DNA of 64,000 bases from Arcuatula senhousia (lineage: Eukaryota > Mollusca > Bivalvia > Mytilida > Mytilidae), in assembly GCA_963971305.1 (NCBI GenBank), contig CAXARO010001647.1, positions 161,001 through 225,000 of the forward strand, in the 5' to 3' direction. Under the pieces are notes generated by a model. It saw only the letters and a program-made list of their open reading frames with translations. It searched no databases and was not told the DNA's origin. Below, piece after piece: positions 36,063-47,849 of this stretch. Position 1 is the stretch's first letter. Each line of letters starts with the position of its first letter. Both the position numbers and the translations under genes were made by a program.

Positions 36063-37424
36063 TTTTTAGCTCACCTGGACCGAAGGTCCATGTGAGCTAT
36101 TACCATCACTTGGCGTCCGTCGTCGTCGTCGTCGTCTGTCGTCGTCGTCGTCTGTTAACAATTTTTCAAAAATCTTCTCCTCTGAAACTACCAAACAGAA
36201 TTTAATGAAACTTGGTATGAATGATCCTTAGGGTGTCCTGCACCAAACTTGTGTTTTGATTTTTAATCCGTTAAAAAACATGGCCGCCGTTACTAAAAAT
36301 AGACTAGGGGGGTCAGACTACTGTTTTTGGCTTATAAATCAAAAAGTATAAGAGATAGAGGAAATCTGAGGCCACGCTACTGATTCAGCATCAAAAGCTC
36401 TACAAAAGTCTCCATTTGGTCAAAGTTGTCAGATGACTCCTTATAGGGGTTACGGCCCCTTAAAGGTGAAAAATAGCATTTTTTCATGTTTTTGGCCTAC
36501 AGAATGAAAACTATTGCAGATAGAGATTAGCTGTTGCTTGCTTAAATGTTCAGCTCATTTAACTCTACAAAAGTCTCCATAGGGTCGAAGTTGTCAGATG
36601 ACCCCTTATAGGGGTTACGGCCCCTTAAAGTTGAAAAATAGCCATTTTTCATGTTTTTGGCCTACGGAATGAAAACTATTGCAGATGGAGATTAGCTGTT
36701 GCTTGCTTAAATGTTTAGCTCATTTAGCTCTACGAAAGTCTCCATAGGATCGAAGTTGTCAGATAACCCCTTATAGGGGTTACGGCCCCTGAAAAATGGC
36801 ATTTTTTCATGTTTTTGGCCTACAGAATGAAAACTATTGCACATAGAGATTAGCTGTTGCTTGCATAAATGTTCAGCTCATTGAGCTCTACAAAATTCTC
36901 CATAGGGTCGAAGTTGGCAGATGACCCCTTATAGGGGTTACGGCCCCTGAAAAATAGCGATTTTTCATGTTTTTGGCCTACAGAATGAAAACTATTGCAG
37001 ATAGAGATTAGCTGTTGCTTGCTTAAATGTTCAGCTCATTTAGCTTTACAAAATTCTCCATAGGGTTGAAGTTGTCAGATGATCCCTTATAGGGGTTACG
37101 GCCCCTGAAAAATAGCCATTTTTCATGTTTTTGGCCTACAGAATGAAAACTATTGCAGATAGAGATTAGCTGTTGGTTGCTTAAATGTTCAGCTCATTTA
37201 GCTCTACAAAAGTCTTCATAGGGTCGAAGTTGTCAGATGACTCCTTATAGGGGTTATGGCCCCTTATAGGTGAAAAATGGTGTTTTTGGCCTACAGAATG
37301 AAAACTATTGCAGGTAGAGAAAAGCTGTTGCTTGCTTTAATGTTCAGCTCATTTAGCTCTACAAAAGTATAGGGTCAACATCAAGACCAGGTGAGCGATT
37401 CAGGCTCCTGGGAGCCTCTTGTTT
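36063..37424 (+). mobile_element. AGCTCACC-type tandem-core element, 158-bp unit
   Basis: TTTTTAGCTCACCTGGACCG folds with GGTCCATGTGAGCT; then CATCACTTGGCGTCCG and a (GTC)n microsatellite (36115-36152); then about six copies of a 157-167 bp unit (GGCCTACAGAATGAAAACTA near 36493, 36660, 36818, 36975, 37132, 37290); then GACCAGGTGAGCGATTCAGG and the AGGCTCCTGGGAGCCT stem-loop, ending CTTGTT. 5' GCTCACCTGG and 3' CCAGGTGAGC are exact inverted partners. No coding capacity. Architecture matches Helentron-associated (HINE/DINE-like) and bivalve pearl elements as I remember them. Confidence 0.9.
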
Positions 37425-37429
37425 TCTCT

Positions 37430-38700
37430 TAAGTCAACTTTGAAAGGTTACGTTTGCAACAAAATACTTGTATTATCTTATTTTCATTACTTATATTGCT
37501 AAAGACAAGGGTAGATCGAGGAGCAAGGTCACTCCATAAGTCTACCTCTGTCTGTCCTTCCGTCACGAAAAAAAAATACTCACTCAGTTTTATATTGACT
37601 TATATATGAGTTATACATATATCATATGGTAACATTTTAAAAACTAGTTAGCACAGATCAATGATTTTGGGTACCTATGCCATGTATGCGGCTGCTAAAC
37701 TAGAACATGTAGAATTTAATGTGTGTCCAAAATAAGTCCTGCTTCATTAGCCCTGATTTTTGGCTGGATTTTGCAGAGTGAATAGTATTTTTATGAGTTT
37801 GTATTTAGAATTATGTTACAAAATATAGATATTTCTGATCTTAACAGATTTTTTTAAAGAAAGGTACTGACCTGGGATAGATAGGAGTAGATTGTAGCAT
37901 GGAGACGAAAGATCTTTAGATAGAAATAAGCATCATGCTGCTGCAGTACTAAGACTTGGAGCTGTGTAGTATGTACAGGTATTTATAATATCACGTGTAT
38001 GTAAAGGATGCAAAAAAAGTAACAAGGCATTTCACAGTGAATATAAAATGTGTCGGACCGACAGACAAATCCGTTAAAAATATCCCAGGATGTAAAAGAC
38101 CGTAAATTTCCGGACCCAATGTCTGGTGTCCTTCGGATAATGGTTCCGGTTTTTGTTAATATCCGGTTTTCGTTTTCTGTCTGTGTGTCAACCTGTGTTG
38201 ATGAAAATATGATGTTTCCTATCAAATACACCAAAATTTCTTTTCCCGGCAAACCTATCACAAGAAAATTCGAAATTGAAACAATCAGTAATAGTGGCTT
38301 ATCTAAGAATAATGAAATACATAGCGTTGACCATACATCAGCTCCAAAATGGCAGACTGTGATTTAAACAATTTCACATGTTCATGACAATAATACGTGC
38401 CAACATTCGTGTTGATAACTATCGACAAAATAGCAGCATAGGAAATACAAATTAAAAATTGAGAGGACAAAAATGTTTGTCAATGGGTGTACTAAGGCTT
38501 TACTGAAAAGTTATTGCTTTTTAATAAAAATTATGAAAAATTCAGTTTTATTGAGATTGTTATGAAATAAACATGTTTTGGTAGATTTTTGTTAAAATAT
38601 AGCCATTGCTTTAAAAAATATGATATTGGATATTTTATCTTTTTTGTTCCATCTGGTAAAAAAATCAATGCTATGTACCAGACCATATGACATGTAAATG
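37430..38700. other. Unassigned region with overlapping frames
   Basis: Frames 38050-38367 (+, 105 codons) and 37983-38261 (-, 92 codons) overlap on opposite strands in a less AT-rich patch. Neither has family motifs, and no promoter is clear, so I leave both uncalled; a first exon of an unknown gene is possible. Confidence 0.35.
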
Positions 38701-38701
38701 A

Positions 38702-39834
38702 TTTTTAGCTCACCTTGCCGAAGGCAATGTGAGCTTTTGCCATCACTTGGCGTCCATCGTCCGTCGTCTGTCGTCCGTCGTTCAACTTTTCAAAAATCTT
38801 CTTCTCTGAAACCGCTTGGCCAAATGTAATGAAACTTAGTAGGTTTGTTCTGTAGTATGTCCTCTACAAAATTATCGTTCGAAATTTTGATCCACAAAAA
38901 ACATGGCCGCCATGGCTAAAAATAGAACATAGGGGTAAATTGCAGTTTTTTGCAAATTACTCAAAAACCGTAACAGATATCAAAATTCTGGCAGAGGGTA
39001 AAAGTGATCAGCACCTCAAGATCTACCTGCCCAGAAATTTTCAAGAAGATCCAACAACCCATGTAAGAGTTTTTTCTGGATTTTTTCAAAAAAATTTACT
39101 TATTTATCCCTATATCTTGAAAACTATACACGATATTTCAAAAATTTAAATTGCATATGACTAAGCTCATCAAGATCTACAAAAGTTGTAACAGAGTCAA
39201 AGTTGTAGGATCGTTCCTTTAGGAGTTATACCCCTTGGATTGTAAAAATTGACCATTGTTCAACTTTTCAAAAATCTTCTTCTCTAAAACTGCTTAGTCA
39301 AATGAAATGAAACTTGGTAGGGTTGTTCAGTAGTATGTGGTCAACAAAATTATCCTTCGAAATTTTGATTCGACAAAAAACATGGCCACCATGGCTAAAA
39401 ATAGAACATAAGGGTAAATTGCAGTTTTTTGCAAATTACTTAAAAATGGTAACAGATATTAAAATTCTATTTGGGTAATAATGATCAGCACATAAAGATC
39501 TACCTGCCCTGAAGTTTTGAAGAAGATCTGACAATGGTTGTAGGAGTTATTGCCCTTTTTCTTGTTTTTTTTTCAAATGTTGCTCTTTTAAGACTTATAT
39601 CTTGAAAACAATACAAGATATTTGAATAATTTAAATTGCATATGGTTAAGCACATAAAGATCTAAAAATTATGTAATGGGGTCAAAGATGTAAGACCTTT
39701 CTTGATAGGAGTTATATCCCTTAGAGCATTAAAATTGATAATTCCACAGAGTAGCAGCCCTTTGTTAAAATATCCAGCATTTAAGTATCATCGAATACAA
39801 GGTGAGCGATTCAGGCTCCTGGGAGCCTCTAGTT
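38702..39834 (+). mobile_element. AGCTCACC-type tandem-core element, CTTG/CAAG variant
   Basis: Starts TTTTTAGCTCACCTTGCCGAAGGCAATGTGAGCT (5' hairpin), CATCACTTGGCGTCC and GTC-rich tract, two long degenerate core units (about 38790-39240 and 39255-39720), then ATACAAGGTGAGCGATTCAGG and AGGCTCCTGGGAGCCT ending CTAGTT. Compared with the 36.1-kb copy both subterminal repeats changed together: GCTCACCTTG with CAAGGTGAGC. The core is a different sequence from the 158-bp unit. Confidence 0.88.
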
Positions 39835-40019
39835 ATATTTCGTATTCACTGATTTAAGTGTCAGAAGTGTGAAAAAGGGATGTCGAAAGCATTTGGTACA
39901 CAAGAAACAGATAAGTTGGGGAAACTCAAACAACCATACTACAATCACACTAGACACAGGAACTCACATTGTAACAGGTTTGAAATCTCAACTTAGTTTA
40001 ATTAGTTTAATCATATTTA

Positions 40020-40165
40020 TTTACCCTGGATTAGGAAACAAGCTTAAATCTTATGTGAATCCCTCTCCAACTAACAGTTTGCAAGTTTGAAGTTTGGCCT
40101 TTGTAGAAGCCCCCATTGCATCTACTCTTATCGAACTCTGCAAAGGGGTCTTTAATAGTCAATCA
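40020..40165 (-). repeat. Diverged SINE-like body
   Basis: CCCTGGATTAGGAAACAAGC, TTTGGCCTTTGTAGAAGCCC, CATTGCATCTACTCTTATCG and GGGTCTTTAA match, with substitutions, the SINE-like block in the 1944-bp transposons. The B-box side is missing. Confidence 0.6.
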
Positions 40166-40279
40166 TTTTGTTGAAATACTTTACAATAATTGACTTTTGT
40201 TTGTCCTTGTCTACTATCTGTTTTTTTGTTATATGTCCAGAAATGGGTCTTTCTTTGATATTCTAGGGATTTGTTTGAA

Positions 40280-40440
40280 TCTTATGTATTGTATTTTTAG
40301 TCTTGGGCCAATACAAGACGGCGAGCAGTGACCTCTGGTCATGTTGAAGACTGCTGGCTGTTTTCCATTGTGATTTTTTAAATTACCGTTTCTTTAATGT
40401 TGGTTACGTCACGTACTCTTATTCCACATCTCTTTATCGT
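40280..40440 (+). repeat. Dispersed repeat, GATGTGGAATAAGTGTACGCG family, reverse orientation copy
   Basis: TTGAAGACTGCTGGCTGTTTTCC and TACTCTTATTCCACATCTC are the reverse complements of blocks in copies 1 and 2. Confidence 0.7.
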
Positions 40441-41227
40441 CTATTGTGAAAAAAAGAGTTAAATAAAACAATTACTAATAAAAAGAGTGATTTTATGTCA
40501 GCTGCAACATGATGCAAAGCATCATGTAGGCAGTATCTATGGTCTTTCAGTATGCTGTCATTTGGCCATAAGCCTAAGATGTCACAAAAGTATCTGTGTT
40601 TCCAGGCAACTCCATACCGGTAACATAGCTTCTTGATATTTGGCATGTATTATAGCTTTCTTCTATGTATGTAAAGAGATTTTATGCCTTTAAATTATCT
40701 ATTTCTTGTTTACTGATTATTATAAGGGGCAGGTGACATACGTCTCCCATGGTGTTTCAATTGGAGTCATAATGGACCATTTCAGAACAGCTTAACAGAT
40801 ACAGAGAAACTAAGATCCATGGCATTAAAAGCAGGTTGACCTATTAGATTTTTCCAGAATCATTTGTGACATGGCCATCTTCCGTCTTTTTGAACCTGCA
40901 AGGAATGAACCTTTTTGAACTGATGATAGAAAAATGTCTTCTTATTCCATGTATAAACAAGGTAATAGATGTTAGTAACGTCAGGAAAATTTAAAATCAC
41001 TAAAAGGTTCAATCTCAGATTCAACCTAAAATATTTTAAGAACCAATGTACATCAATTATTACCTACCACTATAGTAACACCATAAGCAGTAACTGAAGT
41101 TTGCTACATTTAAATGAAAGTAAGTAATTTTCAAGGGGAAGTATTCCACATGTAAGCAGCATGTTGCAGGTCATTTCAAGATTGCTTCCTACAGATATGA
41201 TGAAATTCATCAGTTTTGAAACATGTT

Positions 41228-41820
41228 ACGTACCATTTTAATGGCCGCATTTCACGGAGTGAAAAATTGGATTATGAAATGGTGAATGTCAGGCTGGCTG
41301 ATGGCTGGCGGGAAAGAAATTTTTTTAACAGTTTTCTAAGCAACTACTAATCACTCCCACTTGATATTTAGAATACATCATCAGGATGGGGTCCCATAAG
41401 GTTGGATTCAATTTCAGGTTTAATGAAATTTTTTTCTTTGATAGATTTTTTAAGGTCTTTGAACATGAGGAAGCCAGATTGGGCAAGATATCATGTACAT
41501 TGCAAACCTCAAGATGTATGCAGAGCACATATCACAATGTTGGATGCCAAAGACAATGTTACTCTATACCTCTTCTTATCCCAGACAGGTAAGCCTCTTA
41601 CTCTGTTGGTATGTAGATCATTTTTGGCCGGATTTCACGGAGTGAAAAATCTGGGTTATAAAATGGTGAAAGGCGGGCAGGCGGGGAAGAAATTTTCCTA
41701 CAGTTTTCTCAGCAACTACTTATCACAGCCACTAGATATTTGGTATACAGCATCAGGGTGGGGCCCCATAAAGTGTGATTTCAGGTCTGTCTCTCACCCA
41801 CAATCCTTAGCTCGATAGTA
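41228..41820. repeat. TTTCACGGAGTGAAAAATC repeat family, two copies (third near 42590)
   Basis: GGCCGCATTTCACGGAGTGAAAAATTGG (from about 41244) and GGCCGGATTTCACGGAGTGAAAAATCTGG (from about 41628) are small hairpins followed by similar cores (GCAACTACT-ATCAC, GATATTT, TACA-CATCAGG, GGGGCCCATAA). A third copy begins near 42595 and a core-only copy lies at 56945-57080. They flank the candidate exon at 41455-41588. This is probably another tandem-core family. Confidence 0.65.
41455..41588 (+). CDS. Candidate internal exon, unrecognised protein
   Basis: An open frame containing MRKPDWARYHVHCKPQDVC...NVTLYLFLSQTG ends at a strong donor (CAGACAG|GTAAGC at 41588/41589) in phase 1. The next candidate exon (42933) begins with two bases that complete the codon and continue in frame, so the pair is phase-consistent. 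Start is uncertain: several AGs follow a T-rich tract at 41425-41455. Composition (W, C, H, varied residues) is protein-like, unlike the repeats beside it. I do not recognise the family. Confidence 0.4.
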
Positions 41821-41875
41821 TAGAGGTCAATGTTAATAGATGCTCCCTCTGGTGATAGATTGATTTTCTATATAT

Positions 41876-42439
41876 TATACCCCCACTCGTAAGAGAGGGG
41901 GCTATATTGCAATCACCTTGTCCGTCCGGTTCAATTTCTCTGCTTCTACTGGATGGATTGGTTTCAAATTTGGTACACAGCTTCAGCATGATGGGTTATA
42001 CTATGCCTACCCTTTCCACTTCAGTCCATCATCTACTTCATGTTTCCAAGCCAACTTAGACTTTTTTTAGGGAAAACAAAATTTGAAATGTGAAATTTTT
42101 CCTAACAGATTTCTCGGCTTCTACTGGATGGATTGGTTTCAAATTTGGTACACAGCTTCAGCATGATTAGTAATACCTTGTCTCCCCTTTCCAGGTCAGT
42201 CCATCATCTACTTCCTGTTTTCTGAGCTGACTTAGACTTTTTATGGGTCAAAAATAGACAATTGTTCGTAACAGATTTCTCGGCTTCTAAAGAAGGGATT
42301 GATTTCAAATTTGGTATACAGCTTAAGTATGATGAGTTGTACCGTGCCTTTCCTTTCCAGGTCAGTGGGTCATCTACTTCCTATTTTCTGAATGGCCGAG
42401 TGGGGGTATGCTTAGCACGACTTAGTGCAACCCCTTGTT
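41876..42439 (+). mobile_element. ATACCCCCACTCG-type tandem-core element
   Basis: Starts TTATACCCCCACTCGTAAGAGAGGGGGC (5' hairpin), then CCTTGTCCGTCCGG, three core units of about 180 bp beginning TTTCTC(G/T)GCTTCTACTGG, then CGAGTGGGGGTATGCTTAG (inverse of the 5' end), a GCACGACTTAGTGC stem-loop and CCTTGTT. It lies within the intron between the candidate exons at 41455 and 42933. A relative lies at 58564-58944. Confidence 0.85.
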
Positions 42440-42932
42440 ATTATAACAGTCATCTTGTGTAAGTATAGTGCTGATATTGAGATGTGGAACAAGTGTATGC
42501 AATACAACCAACGCAAACAAACATGACAAAGGTCTAATTGATAAAGCAAGTTTTTTCTTGTTATATTATAGCCCATTTATAAAAAGTTTTTGTGTCCAGA
42601 CTTAATGGAGTGAAAAATCCAGGTTATTAAATGGTGAATTTCGAGCAATGGACAAGCTGGCAGATATGGAAGACATTTTTTTATCTATTTATTAAGTGGT
42701 GAATGTGGAATGGGGGGGGGGGGCAGGCATGCCTAAAAAAAAATTTGTAACAGTCTTCTCAGCAACTACTTATCACAGCCACTTGATCATGTTGATATTT
42801 GGTTTACAGCATCAGGGTGAGGTCCCATAATGTGGGCTTTGATTTCAGGTCTGTCGCTCACCTACTTCCTGTATAACAAAATCTGGCCATTTTCTGAACT
42901 TTGACTTTGACTTTGTTTTTTTTATTTTTCAG

Positions 42933-43000
42933 GGCCACGAATAGGCTGGCTTCTGGAAGGAGAAAGGGATGGATGTCAGTGGGATAACCTCATTCAGTAA
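42933..43000 (+). CDS. Candidate terminal coding exon (pairs with 41455-41588)
   Basis: Follows a strong acceptor (T-rich tract TTTTTTTTATTTTTCAG, AG at 42931-42932). Joined in phase to the previous exon it gives PRIGWLLEGERDGCQWDNLIQ, 21 codons after the shared glycine, and TAA at 42998-43000. The intron of 1344 bp holds repeat elements. Function unknown; could be one gene with the candidate exons further on or a separate short gene. Confidence 0.4.
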
Positions 43001-44158
43001 CAGGAACAAGCAGTCATAATTTTGAGTGATGTGTTGGGGTAGCGGGGGCGACAATGGAGGAGAAGGGGGCCCTGGTCACCCACATTGCCCATACAACAAA
43101 GACAGTGGAAAAGTACTGTAAACATTATTTCTCTGGGTATATATTTTCATTGATTTCAGGGTCGGGCTTTTTTTGGCAAAATTTAATGCCCACATATAAA
43201 AGAAATATTTTGTTTTAAATGAATAGAATTATAACAATAAAAACGTGAAATTAAGTACGCGTGAACTTCAGTGAAATAAAAAAATCATGAAAATAAGTAG
43301 CTGCAAAAATAACTATGTTAACACTAGTATTACAACAAATCCTGTCACACACGTTGCAGGGCCCTAGGTAACAGGAATGTTTTGAACACTCCTTAATGAT
43401 TGCTTTTGCATACTTAATATGATAAGTCAAGGCTTGGTATAGACAGACAACAGGTAGCCATTGCTGAATTTTTGGTTTTAGTTAGTTTTAAACTAATATA
43501 GAAGCAGAACTTTGCTGTCTGTTTGACATATTGATTTGATAATGATAAAGAATAGGTAATACATTGCCTTTGAATGAAAGTATGCACAGTTGACATGTAC
43601 AGTTTATAAATGACACTTCATGTACTTGATTTATAGAAATCTGATCTGTGTAGCTAACTTTTAATTTTTGTTTCAATTTCATTCATTTCCATTCAAAATT
43701 CCATTTACTTCTCATTTTGTTGTAATCTTTCTATAATCAGAAACTAGTTGGAACTCGATATCTAAAATATATATCACCTTTGTGTATATAGGTACATGTA
43801 TTTAGTTTAAAAATAGTATTTTTTATTAACAACAGCCATTTTCTTTTTAAAATTTTAAAGACAAATGAAAAACAAATTCCGACAACCTAACTTCATGTGT
43901 TCAAATACATAGGAATCTTTTTTTAGAGGGTTGTGGGATGGGGGAGTGGTTGATGGTTACTGCTAGCTTTAATATGTTACAAGAGAACATAATTTATCCA
44001 GCAATTTTGCACATTCCTGTGAATTAGATTATGCATCAATTTCTTTTTTAGTCTCCCTTTTTTATGGCTATGTTGTTCAATAGTAAAATGCAGTTTAAAA
44101 TGGTTTTAAAATGATAGAACAGTACATAAATTCTGTAGGTATATCACTTATTTTTCAG

Positions 44159-44240
44159 AGGCGACCAAGTGGCAGAGGATGGATTTCCTAAAACTTAACC
44201 CTGTAGTGCTTCTAACTGACAAACATGCAACAGATTGATA
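44159..44240 (+). CDS. Candidate short 3' exon, unrecognised
   Basis: After TTATTTTTCAG (ends 44158) the frame EATKWQRMDFLKLNPVVLL...HATD runs to TGA near 44240. A similar start, EPTKW, follows another acceptor at 53866, hinting at duplicated exon starts. Short and unproven. Confidence 0.25.
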
Positions 44241-44299
44241 AGGGACACTCTAAGAGTTTGTTTTTTTTCAATTATTTGATCTAAACCTGGATGATACAT

Positions 44300-44600
44300 T
44301 CAGTATGTTGTGGAAACTGTTTGGTATTTATATAACAGAACATTACCGAAAAAATGGTGGATATTTATATAAAAGAACATTTCTGGGAAACTGGTGGATA
44401 TTTATAGAAAAGAATGTTACAGGGAAACTGGTGGATATTTATAGAAATAACATTACGGGGAAACCGGTGGATACTTATATAAAAGATCATTACAGGGAAA
44501 CTGGTGGATATTTATAGAAAAGAACAATACAGGGAAACTAGTGGATATTTATAGAAATAACATTACGGGGAAACCCGTGGATACTTATATAAAATAACTT
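44300..44600. repeat. About 40-bp tandem array
   Basis: Seven to eight copies of a GGAAACTGGTGGATATTTATA-type unit of about 40 bp, with a higher-order period of about 120 bp (GAAATAACATTACGGGG near 44445 and 44565). The 70-codon open frame over it is repeat-derived. Confidence 0.85.
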
Positions 44601-45154
44601 TGGAACATCTGTACAGCTTAGTATAAATGCCATCTACATCAACATTTTAATAAACACAATCATAACATTAGATACATCAAAGTTCAGCCACTTGAAAATG
44701 TTAAAAGAGATTCAAATGCAAGTAAACAACAGTTTTCCAAGAGCATTTGCCCAACTTGAGTGGATTTAAAAAACCTGCACACTATACATCCTAGCAGGGT
44801 CTAATTGAGAACATCATCATGGAACAGTGGAACATATCTAGATCTTCAAATATTATAATGTCACTATTAATTTAGTGGTTCCTCATTTAAGGTTAACCAT
44901 CATCTACTTTTTCTGATTCTGAAATCATTCACCTTTTGGCAATTCCTTTCCCATTTCAGAAAATTTTGCAATTAACACTGTGCTGTCATTTTACCATGTT
45001 TACATTTAAAATATTATTCTATAAAGGAGATGTTGAACAGTTGCATTGCACATTCCCCAATTAAATTTTAAACACAGTTGGTAATGTTTTTGATAACAAA
45101 GGATTGTTTTACCTTAAAAACTATCATTTCTAAACAGAAACAATTTTTTTTTTT

Positions 45155-45176
45155 GGGCGGGGGGGGGGGGGGGGGC
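45155..45176 (+). repeat. Long G homopolymer tract
   Basis: A near-continuous run of G (interrupted once by C) after a poly-T tract; a possible quadruplex former and a likely assembly/sequencing-length uncertainty. Confidence 0.8.
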
Positions 45177-45916
45177 TACAGGTCAATCTGTCTGTCTGTC
45201 CACTTACCTCGTAAACACAACTACTACTCTGCTCCATGGATTCTAATGAAACTTTTTAATACAGAAAGAACATCATATGGAGATTTGTATGAAGACATTT
45301 CATTGCTCTCTGATTTTACTCAATACGGAAAAATGACATATTTTTTTTTTGCAATAGAGTCCAATACGAAGCAGGCTTATCCTTTTTGAGCTCACTTACA
45401 TTATTCTTTGGTTTTTTTTTGTAGCTTAGACATCACTCACAGACAGATATCACGATTTTTCAGCAATTTCTATAATAAATGCTGTAGTATTTGTTGTGTG
45501 AGTAGCACTCTCTATCATAAGATGGGCTGACCCTCTGGCTAGGTTAGCTTTTCAGGATTGATTTCCTTACTTAAAACAAGATGATTATGTAATACCTGTC
45601 AAAACACACATTAGTCAAGTCAAATGTCACGTTAGTATGTTGTGAAGCAGTTTTTTTATAAGCTTACCTGGCCAAAGACTATGCCAGCTTATTACATCAC
45701 TATCTGTCCATCATCATCCATAGTCTTTATAAATGATATCAAAAATAGAAGATTAAGATTTTCTACATATAATACAAAGTTTCATACTATTCAGTGTGTT
45801 ATTCATGTGATTTATAAGGTGACATTCCCTACATAACAGAAATGCATTTTTAAAGTATTCGTTACATTTGAAGATTTCTATTTTACATACATAGTTTAAG
45901 TAATTCTTTATTTCAG

Positions 45917-46182
45917 ATCACTTCTTTTCAACTATCTTGGTTAAGCAGAAAGTTACAACTTTGCTTGACCTGGAAGAACAGGGGGCCACCAAGTCTTCAC
46001 CTTGGGCCACTAGACAGATGAGCAATGACACAGAAATTGACAACAAGGATCTATTAGGCAGTAAATCACCAAGCACTGAGGATGGTAAATATTACGAATT
46101 AGTCAGGACAGGTACCAATGAGGCAATCAAATGTCCTGGGTTCTGGGTAACAAAAGTAGCAGAATCACAAACTATAAAATAA
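45917..46182 (+). CDS. Candidate exon of an unrecognised gene (exon a)
   Basis: Acceptor TTTATTTCAG ends at 45916. The frame from 45919 (HFFSTILVKQKVTTLLDLEE...) is polar and protein-like and stays open to TAA at 46180-46182. Two usable donors lie inside it: ATG|GTAAAT at 46084/46085 (phase 1) and TGG|GTAACA at 46146/46147 (phase 0). The phase-1 donor joins to the next exon in the frame that ends in phase 0 and again continues in frame into 47555, giving a consistent three-exon model. No domain recognised. Confidence 0.4.
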
Positions 46183-46320
46183 ACACACAACAGAAACACA
46201 AACAAATGCAACTGAATAGCTATCTACTGTGCACACAGTGAGAGATTCTACATAACACATTTCTACTTTTTGCTTTTTACTCACTACCTGTAAATCAAGC
46301 ATTCTTGTCTGTCATTTCAG

Positions 46321-46448
46321 AAGGGAGCCTGTACCAACCCAGTGTGCCAACAGACAGGAGGAGGAAAAGAAGGAAAGACCAGTTGTGGATCAAACAGGGA
46401 AGGCTGTTCACCCTGTGCAAGAGCAAAAAAATGGCATTTAGACCATCT
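46321..46448 (+). CDS. Candidate exon of an unrecognised gene (exon b), open in two frames
   Basis: Flanked by a good acceptor (GTCATTTCAG, ends 46320) and donor (CATCT|GTAAGT at 46448/46449). One frame is Cys-rich (KGACTNPVCQQ...CGSNREGCSPC); the other, compatible with exon a via its phase-1 donor, reads EGSLYQPSVPTDRRRKRRKD... with an NLS-like basic cluster. Which is real cannot be told from sequence alone. Confidence 0.4.
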
Positions 46449-46625
46449 GTAAGTGTATTTCTCCGATGTAACGATTTTGTCTATTTTAGAAACGGCTAGG
46501 GTCCCAGTTTTGAACTTGCAGTGACACCTCGTTCTGGTTCACCACCTGAGAGGAAAAGGGGACCCACGACAAAGAATACATGACCTAGAAAAGAGAGCAG
46601 GTTTTGGGGAACCACAACAGTACGG

Positions 46626-47170
46626 TTGGATATTCACCTCATTAAGATGCATGGCCTAGAGGGTAAAGAGTTTGCCAGAGCCAACAAAAGTCAGATTGTC
46701 TTGTTAAGCACATCAATATCTACAAATATTAGAATCAGGGACAGAGCTATAGAATCATTCATTTTAGGAGTTATTCCCCTTAGCACATCAAAATTGACCA
46801 TTTTCACAGCATTTCCCTATTTAATGCATATCATAAAAGCTAGAGAAACACTTAAAGTTTCAATATTGCTTAGCTTGTTTAAGCCTTACCAAAACTTAAT
46901 ATGATGAAAGTTATAAAATGACCCCATTAGGAGATATAATGTCCCTTTAATGTCAAAATAACTGTTTATGCCTTATAGCTAGCAAACTGTAAAAATAATC
47001 AAAAAAACTGTTTAGCTGATTGGAGTGTACACTTCAATGCATTATAGTTTAACGGATGTTGTCAGATAACCCCTTATCAAACCTATGACCCTTGCAATTT
47101 TAAAGAAGTTGTTTGCACTTTGTACTCTGCCTAAAATTCAGGCATTTAAGTCAGTTGAGCAAGCCTCATG
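46626..47170 (+). repeat. Degenerate core of an AGCTCACC-type element
   Basis: AAGCACATCAATATCTACAA, TTTTAGGAGTTATTCCCCTT and AAAATTGACCATTTTCACA resemble the core of the 38.7-kb element. Ends are not recognisable. Confidence 0.45.
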
Positions 47171-47554
47171 TTTAAATTTCTCAGCAACTAGAAAGGCCTT
47201 GATATTTGGTGTGCGAGTGGAGCCCATTGCCTAGGGCCTGCCTATCTGCTAGGTTATCTTTAAAGGGTAGTTGATGTAGTCGTGAAAAATATAATAACCA
47301 GGAAGTAATTTACCCATCAAAATGTCACCTGAAAATGTCCAAGTTGATTTTTATAAATAAAGTCGTACGACCTATTATTCCCTTTAGGCTTTTGTTTAGC
47401 TATCAAATGTAGGCTACCTTCAAAATTTCAAAGCTATGGTAGAAGCAGCATTCCAACAGTTTATTCTCATTTGGATGATGTAAAGTTTCCTACATATGAG
47501 GTGAAATGGACACGAGAACGTTACTTTGGCTTTGAGACTTTAATTTCTTTTCAG

Positions 47555-47818
47555 GAAGAAACCTGCATAGCATTGTCTAGTTTTGGGGGTGTGTCTTTCT
47601 TGAGGTCCTGGCAGACATTCCGGGGCCTAGCCAACCAGGACCTTTGAACCTGTGTTAAGCCAAAGAATAGACCCAAGAACCTGACTGCAGAAGTCCTGAG
47701 GGAACTGGTGGCTTCCAATGCAGGAAAGGAGGACATCCTTGGCTTGCAACTGGCACATGGGTGTCAGTACTGTGACAGGACAGACCTGTTTGAACTTGAG
47801 AGTTCACTCCTGGAGAGG
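47555..47818 (+). pseudogene. Candidate exon c with an in-frame TGA
   Basis: Acceptor TTTCTTTTCAG ends at 47554; donor GAGAGG|GTAAGC begins at 47819. The 264-nt exon is exactly 88 codons, phase 0 to phase 0, and clearly less AT-rich than its surroundings. The frame reads EETCIALSSFGGVSFLRSW... up to a TGA at 47645-47647, then continues in the same frame with strongly protein-like sequence (...NLTAEVLRELVASNAGKEDI...HGCQYCDRTDLFELESSLLER). Explanations: a nonsense mutation in a decaying gene, a true stop with the rest as chance, or (least likely) a recoded TGA. It follows in phase from exon b. Family not recognised; a CxxC pair is present. Confidence 0.4.
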
Positions 47819-47849
47819 GTAAGCGGAGGCCAGTCGCTGAAATAAATTC

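Noticed and set aside
36115..36152. CRISPR-like or regulatory repeat in the GTC tract
   Set aside because: It is a simple trinucleotide microsatellite within a mobile element; eukaryotic context rules out CRISPR.
47645..47647. Selenocysteine reading of the in-frame TGA
   Set aside because: No SECIS-like structure was identified and the family is unknown; a nonsense change or true stop is simpler.
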